Below are positions 16,721 through 25,437 of a stretch of 64,000 bases of DNA, piece by piece. The translations under genes were made by a program, and so were the position numbers. How positions within the stretch are numbered: position 1 is the stretch's first letter; every line of letters starts with the position of its first letter. The DNA lies in the NCBI GenBank assembly GCA_020637615.1, contig JACKKC010000008.1, positions 1-64,000 of the forward strand, read 5' to 3'. The DNA is from Rhodovulum sp. (lineage in GTDB: Bacteria; Pseudomonadota; Alphaproteobacteria; Rhodobacterales; Rhodobacteraceae). The notes under the pieces were generated by a model that was given only the letters and a program-made list of their open reading frames with translations, did not search any database and had not been told where the DNA came from.

Positions 16721-17848
16721 TCAGCCGCCGACGTAGGGCGTCGGATCCACGCTGGTCGTGCCGCGGAAGACGTCGAACTGCAGCTCGGGCTTGTCGCGCG
16801 GCGCGACCTTGCCGATCACCTGGCCGGCCGAGACCTTCGCGCCCTTGGTGACGGTCACGTCCGACAGGGTGGAATAGGTGGTCATCAGGTCGTCGTTGTG
16901 GCGGATCAGCACGATGGTGCCCTGGCCGCCGAGCTCCTCGGAGATCAGCGCGACCTCGCCGGCGGCCGCGGCCTTGACCGGGGTTCCCGGCGCGGCCGAA
17001 TAGCCGATGCCGTTGGGGTTCGCGGGATTGTAGGGCCGGTTGACGGAACCGCTGACCGGCGGCGAGAGCCGCCCGCCCGGCGGGGTGCGGTACTGGCCGA
17101 GATTGGGCGAGCTCGGCTCGACGGCGGTGGTGATGTCCTGCGGCAGCGGCGCGGCGGCGCTGGGCGGCGCGGTCACCGGCGTGCCCTGGCCCGGCTCGGT
17201 ATCGGCCGAGCCCGAGATGCGGTTCGCGTCGCTGACGATGGGGATCAGCAGCTCCTGGTTCACCCGCACGGTGAGATCGGGGCCGAGGCCGTTCCAAGAG
17301 GCGAGCGAGGTCACCGAGACGCCGTAGAGCCGCGCGATGGAATAGGCGGTCTCGCCGGCCTCGACCCTGTGCCGGACCGGGTCGATCAGCGGGTCGCTCT
17401 GGCCGTTCTGGAAGGGATTGCCCGCCGGCGGGTTGCCGGGCGCGCCGTTGATCGCCGCGGAGGCCTGCTCCGGGCTCCAGCCCAGGGGGCTCGTCGAGAC
17501 GTCGCCGGTGGTCAGGGCCGATCCGGTGGGGCGCGGCACGCTGTCGGGCAGGAGCAGCACCTCGCCCGCGCGCAGGCGGTAGTCGAGCGGCAGCGCGTTG
17601 CGGCTCGCCAGCGCCTCGGGGGTCGTGCCGACCCGGGTGGCGACAGTCGCCATGGTGTCGCCGTTCTGCGCCACGGCCACCTGGTAGGTCGCATAGGTGA
17701 TGACGCCGCGGGAATCCGGCGCGGCATTGGGCACCACCGAGGCGCTGCCGCCCGCGCCGACGCCCTGGGTGCAGGCCGCGGCCCCGATCATCAGGGCCCC
17801 CGCCGCCAGATTGCGCAGTATCGGCCCCTGGCATCCCCAAGCCATCAT
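16721..17848 (-). CDS. NlpD-like LysM/LytM lipoprotein (degenerate M23 domain)
   Basis: The ~375-residue protein starts with a lipoprotein signal (ALMIGAAAC). Two LysM-like peptidoglycan-binding repeats follow (VITYATYQVAVAQNGDTMATVATRVG..., then HRVEAGETAYSIARLYGVSVTSLASWNGL). A C-terminal LytM/M23 domain follows from ~residue 260. The metal ligands are lost: the usual H-x-x-x-D block reads NGIGYSAAPG, and the H-L-H-F block reads ELQF. It should therefore activate amidases, as EnvC/NlpD do, rather than cut peptidoglycan. Two ATGs (17848 and 17845) follow a GGGAG. It sits in the conserved surE-pcm-nlpD order, 28 bases after pcm. Confidence 0.85.
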   Translation of the reverse strand: MMAWGCQGPILRNLAAGALMIGAAACTQGVGAGGSASVVPNAAPDSRGVITYATYQVAVAQNGDTMATVATRVGTTPEALASRNALPLDYRLRAGEVLLLPDSVPRPTGSALTTGDVSTSPLGWSPEQASAAINGAPGNPPAGNPFQNGQSDPLIDPVRHRVEAGETAYSIARLYGVSVTSLASWNGLGPDLTVRVNQELLIPIVSDANRISGSADTEPGQGTPVTAPPSAAAPLPQDITTAVEPSSPNLGQYRTPPGGRLSPPVSGSVNRPYNPANPNGIGYSAAPGTPVKAAAAGEVALISEELGGQGTIVLIRHNDDLMTTYSTLSDVTVTKGAKVSAGQVIGKVAPRDKPELQFDVFRGTTSVDPTPYVGG

Positions 17849-17876
17849 CCTGCTCCCATATGATGGTGCCTGCCCA

Positions 17877-18524
17877 TCAATCCAATACATCCTGTGCCAC
17901 GCCTTCGACAAGGGGCACGAACCGGACCGCGCCGAGCTCGGTGTATTCCAGCCCCTCGGCGGTCTTGACCACCTTGATGAGCTGCTGCACCGAATGGCTC
18001 TGGCCGACCGGCAGGACCATGATCCCGTTCTCGCGCAGCTGCTCGATCAGCGTGCCGGGCGCGTCCTCGGCCGCCGCCGTTACGATGATCCGGTCGAAGG
18101 GCGCCTGTTCCGGCAGGCCCAGCGAGCCGTCGCCATGCACCACGGTGACGTTGTGCAGCCCGAGGTCGAGGAAGAGCTCCCGCGCCCGGCGCGCCAGCCG
18201 CCGGTGCCGCTCGACGGTATAGACCCGCCGGGCGAGCTTGGCGAGGATCGCCGCCTGGTAGCCCGAGCCGGTGCCGATCTCGAGCACCTTGCAGCGCCGG
18301 GTGATCTCGAGCGCCTGGGTCATCAGCCCGACCACCGTGGGCTGGCTGATGGTCTGGCCGCAAGAGATCGGCAGCGGCGTGTCCTCGTAGGCGCGGTCCT
18401 GGAAGATGCCTTCGAGGAAGCGTTCGCGCGGCGTCGCCTCCATCGCCTTGAGCACTTCGGCGTTGGTCACGCCGCGGGAGCGGAGGGTGAAGACGAATTG
18501 CATCTGCCGCTCGAAGGGGTCCAT
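17877..18524 (-). CDS. pcm: Protein-L-isoaspartate O-methyltransferase
   Basis: The 215-residue enzyme transfers a methyl group from S-adenosylmethionine to isoaspartyl residues in damaged proteins, starting their repair. The family substrate loop DTPLPISCGQTISQP and the SAM-binding motif VLEIGTGSGYQAAIL are intact, with DRIIVTAAA (motif II). It lies 10 bases downstream of surE and upstream of the nlpD-like gene, the classical stationary-phase survival cluster order. Confidence 0.95.
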   Translation of the reverse strand: MDPFERQMQFVFTLRSRGVTNAEVLKAMEATPRERFLEGIFQDRAYEDTPLPISCGQTISQPTVVGLMTQALEITRRCKVLEIGTGSGYQAAILAKLARRVYTVERHRRLARRARELFLDLGLHNVTVVHGDGSLGLPEQAPFDRIIVTAAAEDAPGTLIEQLRENGIMVLPVGQSHSVQQLIKVVKTAEGLEYTELGAVRFVPLVEGVAQDVLD

Positions 18525-18534
18525 GGCGCGCTCC

Positions 18535-19320
18535 TCAGGCCAGGGCCCCGGCCAGGGGCGCGACGAGGCCGTGGGCGGTCAGATCGGCCGTGAGCGGCGT
18601 GACGGTGATATAGCCGTCGTGGCAGTCGCGGCTGTCGGTGCCGGGCGCTGTATGGGCATTGCCGCGGCCGTGGGTTAGCCAGAGGAAGCTGCGGCCGTTC
18701 GGCGCCGTCTGCGGCGCGACGCCGAAGGTCGGGGCGTCGCGATGGCCCTGGACGGTCGCGCGCAGGCCGCGCACCGCGCCCGGGTCGAGCGCGGGAAAGT
18801 TCACGTTGTAGAAGACGTCGTAGCGCTCGCCGGTCCAGACGCCGTGCGCGAGCAGGCGGCGGATCACCCCGGCGCCATGGGCCCGGGCCGGGGCGAAGCT
18901 GTCGGCCGAGGCGGCGGCGCCCGGCGCGTGGTACTGGGAGAGCGCGACCGAGGGAATGCCGTGGAGCGCCCCCTCCATCGCGCCGCCCACCGTGCCGGAA
19001 TAGAGCGTGTCCTCGGCGACGTTGTGCCCGCGGTTGACGCCGGAGAGCACGAGGTCGGGCGGGGATTTCGCGAGGATCTCGTTGAGCCCGGCGAGCACGC
19101 AATCCGCCGGCGAGCCCTCGACCGCATAGCGGCGCTCGTCGAGATGCTCGATGCGCATCGGCCGGATGTAGGAGACGCAATGCGAGACGCCGGATTGCTC
19201 GAAGGCCGGGGCCACGACCCAGATCTCGCCGTCGGCCCCGGCGATCTCCGCGGCGATCGCCTCGGCGACTTCGAGGCCGGGCGCGGTGATGCCGTCGTCA
19301 TTGGTGATCAGGATGCGCAT
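18535..19320 (-). CDS. surE: 5'/3'-nucleotidase SurE
   Basis: The 261-residue metal-dependent phosphatase begins MRILITNDDGITAPGL, with the Asp-Asp metal ligands. It also contains the SGVNRG(H)N block and the VSHCVSYIRP loop. SurE dephosphorylates nucleoside monophosphates and helps stationary-phase survival. It is the first gene of surE-pcm-nlpD-like-cupin, all leftward and tightly spaced. An 88-base gap separates it from the TpsB gene upstream, which reads the same way, so its own promoter should lie at 19321-19408. Nothing obvious stands out there. Confidence 0.95.
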   Translation of the reverse strand: MRILITNDDGITAPGLEVAEAIAAEIAGADGEIWVVAPAFEQSGVSHCVSYIRPMRIEHLDERRYAVEGSPADCVLAGLNEILAKSPPDLVLSGVNRGHNVAEDTLYSGTVGGAMEGALHGIPSVALSQYHAPGAAASADSFAPARAHGAGVIRRLLAHGVWTGERYDVFYNVNFPALDPGAVRGLRATVQGHRDAPTFGVAPQTAPNGRSFLWLTHGRGNAHTAPGTDSRDCHDGYITVTPLTADLTAHGLVAPLAGALA

Positions 19321-19408
19321 CGCCGGTCCCCCATGGTCCCGGCCGTTCTATGGGATGCGGCATCCGCCGTCCAGCGCCGCACCGGAGGCACGGCGCCGGG
19401 GGGCGGGG

Positions 19409-21130
19409 TCAGAAGCGGGCGACGACGCCGATGAAGCCGCGGGTCTCGAGCCCGGAGCGGGTGGTGTCGGTGGCCACGCCCTCGGTCTGGCGCACGATCT
19501 CGGGCGTGATCGAGAGCCAGGGCCGGATGTCGATCCGGGCGCCGATGCCCACCGATCCGAGCGGCTCCCATTGCTCGCCGTCGCGCTCGCCGGTCCGGTC
19601 GTAGGCCTGGCCGTAGTCGGCGAAGACATAGCCCTGGGCCGCCGAGAGGCCGGTATTGCCCATCATCTCCGGCCCGAATTCGCGGCGCAGTTCCAGCCGC
19701 AGGCCGTAGCCGGAATCGCCCGTGGTATTGCCGGGCGCGAAGCCGCGGCCGATGGTCGAGACGCCGAGCCCGAAGCGCTCGGTATTGGGCAGGACGTTCG
19801 CGGCATATTGCCCGATCGCTTCGCCGAAGACCGACCATTCGCCGTCGCCGATCTGCTGCAGCCGCGAGAGCACCAGCGAGCCATAGGTGAAATCGGTGCT
19901 GCCGGAGGCCGGGCCGGGGTCGCCGATCCTGGCGCCGAGGATGTCGAGGCCCTGCTTGAGGCTCGCATCCACCAGGTTCACGCCCCCGAAGCGGTCGGCG
20001 ATGTCCCAGGTCAGCCGCGCCTCGAGGATCGACAGGCGGTCGGTGCTCGAGGTGTCGCTGGTGCCGGTGAAGGCGGTGTCGCTGGTGCTGTCGCGCCAGC
20101 CGAGGGCGAGCCGTCCGAAGAGGTTCTGCGAGCGCGTGCGCACGAAGGGCACGATCAGCCCGGCGGAGAGGTCGGTCTCGCGGGTGGTGACCGTCAGGTC
20201 CTGCTGGTAGCCGCTCTTGGCGAGGTCCGGGTCCGCGTGCGAGTAATTGCCCGAGACCTCCAGCCGCCCGCCGTCGAGCCAGGTGCCGATCAGCGGCTCG
20301 AGCGGCGCGTCGAAGACCGCGCCCCCGAAGGCGAGCGAGCCGTCGCCGGGGGCCGCCACGATGAGGCCGTCGAGCCGTTCGTTGAGGCCGAGCAGGTTGT
20401 AGCTCGAGCCGCCGGCGCTGAGCGTCCAGGTGCCGTAGAGCCGCGAGCCGCGGTTGTCGACCGCGGCGAAGCCGGTGAAGGGGTCGGGGGTGATCAGCAC
20501 CCCGAGATCGGCGGCGGCGAAGACGTCCGGCGAGGGTTCCAGCACCGTCTCGACCGCCGGGCCGAAGGTGTCGCGCGAGAGCAGCACGGCGCGCTCCAGC
20601 GTGGGCAGCGCCGCGGGGCGCTCGGCCGCCACCGGGGCGAAGAGCCGGGACGCCAGCGCCTGCTGGTTCGCCGCGCCGCCGGTGATCTCGATGCGGTCGA
20701 CGAAGCCCTCGACCACCACGATCTCGACATCGCCCTGATCGATGGTCTGGGCCGGGAGCAGCGCCTGCGACAGCACGAAGCCCCGGGCGCGGTAGCGCGC
20801 GCCGATCCGCGAAGCGATGTCCTCGAGCGTCGCCAGGGTGACCGGCGTGCCGATGAGCTCCGCCCAGATCGGCGCCAGCTCCGCCTCGGGGATCGCCGTC
20901 GCGCCGCGCAGGCTGACGTTGCGCAGGGTGAAGCTCGGGCCGGTGCCGACCGCCTCGGCGATCGGGCCGTCCGCGCCGGGCTCCTCGGGCGGGCTCACCT
21001 CGCCTTCGGGCCGGTCGAAGACGCCGGGGGGCGGCGGCGGGATCAGCTCGACCGCCGGCTGGGCGAAGGCGGGATGCGCCGCCGCGAATGCGGCCGCGGC
21101 GGCCGCGAGATGGAGGATCCTGCGCGTCAC
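19409..21130 (-). CDS. TpsB/ShlB/FhaC-family outer-membrane secretion pore
   Basis: The 573-residue protein begins with a signal peptide ending AHPAFA-QPA, then a Pro-rich linker and two POTRA-like domains (FTLRNVSLRGATAIPEAEL; VEIVVVEGFVDRIEITGG). A 16-strand barrel follows, ending with a C-terminal Phe (GFIGVVARF). It should translocate the exoprotein encoded just upstream. The GTG at 21130 overlaps the exoprotein stop by 4 bases (GTGA) and starts exactly at the signal peptide. The gene order is tpsA then tpsB. Confidence 0.92.
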   Translation of the reverse strand: MTRRILHLAAAAAAFAAAHPAFAQPAVELIPPPPPGVFDRPEGEVSPPEEPGADGPIAEAVGTGPSFTLRNVSLRGATAIPEAELAPIWAELIGTPVTLATLEDIASRIGARYRARGFVLSQALLPAQTIDQGDVEIVVVEGFVDRIEITGGAANQQALASRLFAPVAAERPAALPTLERAVLLSRDTFGPAVETVLEPSPDVFAAADLGVLITPDPFTGFAAVDNRGSRLYGTWTLSAGGSSYNLLGLNERLDGLIVAAPGDGSLAFGGAVFDAPLEPLIGTWLDGGRLEVSGNYSHADPDLAKSGYQQDLTVTTRETDLSAGLIVPFVRTRSQNLFGRLALGWRDSTSDTAFTGTSDTSSTDRLSILEARLTWDIADRFGGVNLVDASLKQGLDILGARIGDPGPASGSTDFTYGSLVLSRLQQIGDGEWSVFGEAIGQYAANVLPNTERFGLGVSTIGRGFAPGNTTGDSGYGLRLELRREFGPEMMGNTGLSAAQGYVFADYGQAYDRTGERDGEQWEPLGSVGIGARIDIRPWLSITPEIVRQTEGVATDTTRSGLETRGFIGVVARF

Positions 21131-24100
21131 TGGCTCTCTTCCGCCCTCGTTGTCCAGAAGGATTCCGCGAATGTCTGCCTTGTGCAGCCCGCCTCGCTGC
21201 CCGCCCGGTTGATCGGGCCGCTGCAATCGGCGCTCCCGCCCTGGGCGAGGCCGCCTTCTGCAAGGCCGCCCGAGGCCGGCACGAAGCCCTGGGCATCCGC
21301 GCCGGCGGGCGCCGCGGAAGCGGCCGGCACGTATTGCACGACGTCGCCGAGCGAATAGGTCAGCAGGAACGGATCGGCCAGCGCCGGCGGCGCCTCGGCG
21401 ATGGTGGTGCGGAAGGTCGCGTCCCCCGGCGTCAGCGGCGGCACGCCGCGCTCGAACCGCTCCGCGGCCCCGGCGATGCCGAAGGGCGCGGGCGCCTGCG
21501 GCTGCGGCTGGGCGCCGCCCGGCGTGACCGTGAGCAGGCCGTCCACATAGGTGATCGCGTAGTTCCGGCTCGCGAGCCCCTCGGGCGTGATGCCGTAGCT
21601 GCCCGCCGGGCTCGTGGGCGTCGCGGGCGTCGCGAAGGCGAGTTCGCCCCCGAGATCGGCGATCGACTGGTCGAGGACGAAGCCGCTGATCGTGGCGGTG
21701 AAGGGAGGGTTCGCGCTTCCTTCCGGCCGGCTCGCGTCGTTCGCCACGACGCTGAGCGCGGCCTTGCCGATCGTCATGGTACCGTCGGTGGAGGTGATGG
21801 CGTAGTTGCGGCTGGTCAGCGTGTCGCCGGTGATGGCGTAGCGGCCGGCGTCGCTGGCTTGGGTCGCGGTGGTGGTGAGCGAGCCGCCGAGCACGCTGGC
21901 GTCCTGGCCGAGCACGAAGCCGGAATAGGTCGCGGTGAGCGGCGGGTTGGCGGCGCCGTAGGTCTTCGACTTGTCGTCGACCACGACGCTGAGCGCGGCC
22001 TTGCCCACGGTCATGGTGCCGTCGACATAACTGATCGCGTAATTGTCGCTGGTCTGGCCGGAGGCGGTGATGGCGTAGTTGCCCGCGTCGCTCGCCTGGC
22101 TGGCGGCGGTGGAGAGGGTCAGGGTGCCGTCGAGATCGGCGATGCCCTGGCCGAGCACGAAGCCGGAATAGCTGGCGGTGAGCGGGGGATTGGCCGAACC
22201 GTAGATGCGGGACTTGTCGTCGGCGGTGATGGTCAGCAGGGCGGGATCGACGGTGAGCACGCCGTCGACGAGGTCGAGCCGGTAGCCCTGGTCGGAGGGC
22301 GTGGCGGTGACGTCGGTGGCGTAGCTGCCGACGGCGGCGGTCGCGGCGGCGCCGTCGCTGGCCACGTCCGGCCCGGTCGCGAGCGCGGTACCGAGGCTGT
22401 CGCCGGGGCGCAGGCCGGCGACGGTCAGCCCGGGTGTCACCGCGGTGCCGTAGGTCTTGTCGAGGGTCTCGCCGGTGATGGTCAGGACCGGGCGCTCGCC
22501 GTAGATGATGCGATTGCCGCCATAGGTGACCAGCGAGGGCGGCGTGTCGGCGAAGAGCCGGCCGTAGAGGTCGAAATTGCCCGAGGCGGGCTCCGCCCCC
22601 ACCAGCCCGTCGAAGCCGTCGATGTAGAGCAGCCAGCGCGCGCCGCCCGCCGTGGTTTCCAGCGCATCGGTGCCGGCATCGTTGCGGAACCGCCGCCCCG
22701 CGGCGACCACGAGCGAATCGCCGGCGCCCGTCGCGCGCAGGCCGGCGCCCGCGCCGATGCCGACGCGTTCCTGCGAGATGAGCGCGATCTGCGCCGCCTC
22801 GACCGGCGCGCCGATCTCGATACTGCCGGTGCCGGAGGTGGAGACGCCGAGCCGGACGGAGGAGCCGTAGGAGGAGGGCGCGCCGCCGGGCGTGGTGGGT
22901 TCGAGCACGAAGGTCCGGTTCGCCGCGAGGCCGAAGAGCGGCTCGACCAGGGCGGTGATCGCGCCGGAGAGCGCGACATTGCCGCCGTTGTCGCCGCCGG
23001 TTCCCGCGCGTACCGGGCCGTCCCAGATCTGGGTTTCGGCCCGCATGGCGAGGTCCGCCCGGTTCAGCGCCGCGACGCGGCCTTCCGAGACGCCGTTGCG
23101 CAGCCAGATCGTCTCGGCGTTCATGGTGATCGAGCCGCCTTCGCCGGCGGCGACCTCGGCGAAGGTATTGTCGGCGCTGCCGCCGAAGACCTTGATGGTC
23201 GGAGCCGTCAGTGTCACGTCGCCGGAAGATCCGGAGCTGCCGAGGCGCACCCAGCGGCCGCCGGTGCTTTCGCCCTGGATCCGGATCTTGTAGCCGGCGG
23301 TCACGGTCAGGTCGCCGGAATCGGAAAAGACCTGGATGTTGTCGCCGGAGGAGGTGTTGAACCGCCGCAGGATCACCGATCCCTGGCTGGCCTCGAGGTC
23401 GAGGTCGCCGCTGCGGGTCGTCACCCGGAGATTGCCCGCGGGGCGCCAGGTGCCGACGATGTCGCCTTTGCGGGCCAGCATGGCGATGCTGCCGGTCCCG
23501 GTCGCGCGCACGTCGGCGTCGATGGCGATGGCCTCCCCGGCGGTCAGGACCAGGTTGCCGGTGCCGCTCGACTGGATCGCATTCGTGATGCGGAGATCGT
23601 CGCCGGCGGTGGCGGTGAAATCGCCGTCCTTGGTGCTGACGGAGGCGTCGAAGACCACGTCGCCGTCGGCGAGCAGCGTGAGGTCGCCGCTGCCGGTCCA
23701 GTTCAGCGCGCGCCGGAAGACGATGTCGCCGTCGGAATTGCCGGGATTGCCCGGCGTGGTGCCGTCGGCATCGGTGGTGATGACCACGTTGCCGCCGGCG
23801 TTGAGCGCCTGGCGCAGCGAATTGGTGTTCACCGTCCAGATGCCGGGTCCGTCCGGCGGATTGTTGACGCCGGGCGAGACGGCGGCGCCGCCGTTGTCGA
23901 TCTCGACGTTGCGCGGGTCGAGCAGCCAGGTTCCGCCCGCGCCGGTGGAGACGGCGGCCATCGGCCCGATGGCGAGCGCGAACTTGCCGGAGGTCTCGAC
24001 GAGCCCGCCGCCGGCGCCGCCTTCGGCCGCGATGCGCCCGTCGAAGATCGTGGTGCCGTCCGCCCAGGCGACCACCGAGCCGCCCCTGCCGCTCCCGCCG

Positions 24101-25155
24101 GTGGCCGTGATCATGGCGCCCTCGGCGATCGTCACATGGTCGGCGCGGCGCAGCGGGCCCTTGCCGCGCAGGTCGCCGCCGATGCGCACGGTGCCGCCGT
24201 CATGGCCGCCGCGGGCGCCGATGCGGGCCGCGCCGGCGACCGCGACGCTCTCGCCGGTGATCGCGACCGAGCCGCCGCCGGTCGCGCCCGACGCCGAGAC
24301 CGTGCCGCCGATGCGCACCTTGCCCGAGCCGCGGCCGATCAGCTCGATCCTGCCGCCGCTGCCGCTGCTCGAGCCGGCGCGGATCACGCCGGTGGTGTTG
24401 ATGACGCTGTCGATCGCGCTCGCGGCATCGCCGGCGGTCAGGAGCACCCGGCCCGCGCCCGCGTCGATCAGGCCGGAATTGACGACCCCGCCCTCAGCGG
24501 GATTGCCGCCGACCGCGATCTGGATCGCGCCGTCGCCGCTCAGGTCGATCGTGGTGCGGGTGCCCGAGGCGAGGGCGACCGTGCCGGTCCGGGCGTAGAT
24601 CGCGCCAGCGTTCTCGACATTGCCGCCGACGAGCGCGGCCAGCCCCTTCTCGCCGATCGTCACCTCGCCCTCGTTGACCACCCGGGCGCCCGGGCGCTCG
24701 CCGCCGCCGATCGAAAGCCCGCCGCCCTGCTGGAAGCGCGCGGCATCGACGGTCTGGGAGGTCGCCACGAGGCCGCCGACGTCGAGCTTCGCGCCCTTGG
24801 AGAAGAGCACCCCGGCGGTGTTCTGGATGATGACCGTGCCCGGTGCGGTGATCGAGCCCTGGATGACGCTCTTCGAGACGGAATTGACGCGGTTGAGCGT
24901 GGCCGAGGACTTGCCCGGCTGGTCGAAGACGACCCGGTGCGTGCGGCCGACATCGAAGCTCTTCCAGTCGATGACGGCGCGCTCCGAGGTCTGGCGGATC
25001 GTCGATTGCCGGGCCGTCTGCGAGATGCGCGCGGCGCCCGAGGCCACGGTCCCGCCCTGCGGCGACTGGGCCGCGGCCGGGAGAGCGCCAAGGGCGAAGG
25101 CCGAGACCCCGAGCAGGAAAAGCGCCCGTGTGGGGCGGCCGGTCGTCGTCCGCAT
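21127..25155 (-). CDS. TpsA-type filamentous hemagglutinin-like exoprotein with MBG repeats
   Basis: The 1342-residue secreted protein has a signal peptide (LGALPAAAQS). Its TPS domain starts near residue 45 (VIDWKSFDVGRTHRVVF; NRVNSVSKSVIQGSI; IIQNTAGVLFSKGAKLDVGGLVATS) and resembles FHA/HMW1 secretion domains. A long beta-helix follows, rich in Gly, Thr and Val. Four MBG-type repeats of ~82 residues come next (each with an 'xKSxTYGxANPPLTAxYSGFVLGQ' theme). The ~130-residue C-terminal tail has two Cys (DCSGP, GCTRQ). It is probably an adhesin or biofilm protein. Only one signal peptide and one partner TpsB gene are present. An operator-like dyad lies 26-57 bases upstream. Confidence 0.92.
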   Translation of the reverse strand: MRTTTGRPTRALFLLGVSAFALGALPAAAQSPQGGTVASGAARISQTARQSTIRQTSERAVIDWKSFDVGRTHRVVFDQPGKSSATLNRVNSVSKSVIQGSITAPGTVIIQNTAGVLFSKGAKLDVGGLVATSQTVDAARFQQGGGLSIGGGERPGARVVNEGEVTIGEKGLAALVGGNVENAGAIYARTGTVALASGTRTTIDLSGDGAIQIAVGGNPAEGGVVNSGLIDAGAGRVLLTAGDAASAIDSVINTTGVIRAGSSSGSGGRIELIGRGSGKVRIGGTVSASGATGGGSVAITGESVAVAGAARIGARGGHDGGTVRIGGDLRGKGPLRRADHVTIAEGAMITATGGSGRGGSVVAWADGTTIFDGRIAAEGGAGGGLVETSGKFALAIGPMAAVSTGAGGTWLLDPRNVEIDNGGAAVSPGVNNPPDGPGIWTVNTNSLRQALNAGGNVVITTDADGTTPGNPGNSDGDIVFRRALNWTGSGDLTLLADGDVVFDASVSTKDGDFTATAGDDLRITNAIQSSGTGNLVLTAGEAIAIDADVRATGTGSIAMLARKGDIVGTWRPAGNLRVTTRSGDLDLEASQGSVILRRFNTSSGDNIQVFSDSGDLTVTAGYKIRIQGESTGGRWVRLGSSGSSGDVTLTAPTIKVFGGSADNTFAEVAAGEGGSITMNAETIWLRNGVSEGRVAALNRADLAMRAETQIWDGPVRAGTGGDNGGNVALSGAITALVEPLFGLAANRTFVLEPTTPGGAPSSYGSSVRLGVSTSGTGSIEIGAPVEAAQIALISQERVGIGAGAGLRATGAGDSLVVAAGRRFRNDAGTDALETTAGGARWLLYIDGFDGLVGAEPASGNFDLYGRLFADTPPSLVTYGGNRIIYGERPVLTITGETLDKTYGTAVTPGLTVAGLRPGDSLGTALATGPDVASDGAAATAAVGSYATDVTATPSDQGYRLDLVDGVLTVDPALLTITADDKSRIYGSANPPLTASYSGFVLGQGIADLDGTLTLSTAASQASDAGNYAITASGQTSDNYAISYVDGTMTVGKAALSVVVDDKSKTYGAANPPLTATYSGFVLGQDASVLGGSLTTTATQASDAGRYAITGDTLTSRNYAITSTDGTMTIGKAALSVVANDASRPEGSANPPFTATISGFVLDQSIADLGGELAFATPATPTSPAGSYGITPEGLASRNYAITYVDGLLTVTPGGAQPQPQAPAPFGIAGAAERFERGVPPLTPGDATFRTTIAEAPPALADPFLLTYSLGDVVQYVPAASAAPAGADAQGFVPASGGLAEGGLAQGGSADCSGPINRAGSEAGCTRQTFAESFWTTRAEESQ
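21515..22492 (-). repeat. Four MBG-type tandem repeats within tpsA
   Basis: Four coding repeats of about 244 bases each encode GETLDKTYGTAV..., ADDKSRIYGSANPPLTASYSG, VDDKSKTYGAANPPLTATYSG and ANDASRPEGSANPPFTATISG units. Each ends in (Y)xVDGxLTV. The middle two are most alike and the outer two are diverged. This resembles the MBG domain found in large bacterial surface proteins. Confidence 0.8.
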
Positions 25156-25437
25156 CGGAACCCTCGTTACTATCGCTTCGCGAAAAGTCTGCGAATCTGA
25201 TTCAACTTTTCGTAGAGTTATCCGAAATCGCCCCGCAAAATCAAATGCAACCTTTCCGCTTGCCGGCGACCGTTGCAGTTCTGCACATGCGCGGGGTCGC
25301 CCGGACGGCCTGCGGGAATCGTTAACGCTAAAGTTTAGGCACTGAGCCGGGCCGCGTTAGGCCGGCGGTAAGGGCGGCGGCCTAGCGTCTGCCCCGTGCG
25401 CCGGCATGGGGGTCCGGCGCCTGGGGTGGGGAAAATC
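25156..25437. promoter_or_regulatory. Divergent tpsA / protease control region with dyad
   Basis: These 282 bases are clearly AT-richer than the surroundings. Next to the tpsA start is the dyad CGAAAAGT-N16-ACTTTTCG (25181-25188 / 25205-25212), enclosing a second palindrome GAATC-T-GATTC (25193-25203). On the tpsA strand, TTGATT and GATAAC lie further upstream at about 16 bases' spacing and could be -35/-10. Toward the protease gene I see only CGTTAACG-like AT-rich sequence and no confident promoter. No ORF is evident. Confidence 0.45.

Noticed and set aside
16721..17848. Active M23 endopeptidase
   Set aside because: The metal-binding His and Asp residues are missing.
21127..25155. Contact-dependent inhibition (CdiA-like) toxin system
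   Set aside because: There is no toxin-like C-terminal domain and no small immunity gene after the exoprotein; the TpsB gene follows directly.
21088..25200. A rightward open frame of about 1370 codons opposite tpsA
   Set aside because: It is the mirror of a high-GC coding gene. The translation is a low-complexity Arg/Gly/Ala/Asp mix without domains, while the minus strand gives a coherent exoprotein.
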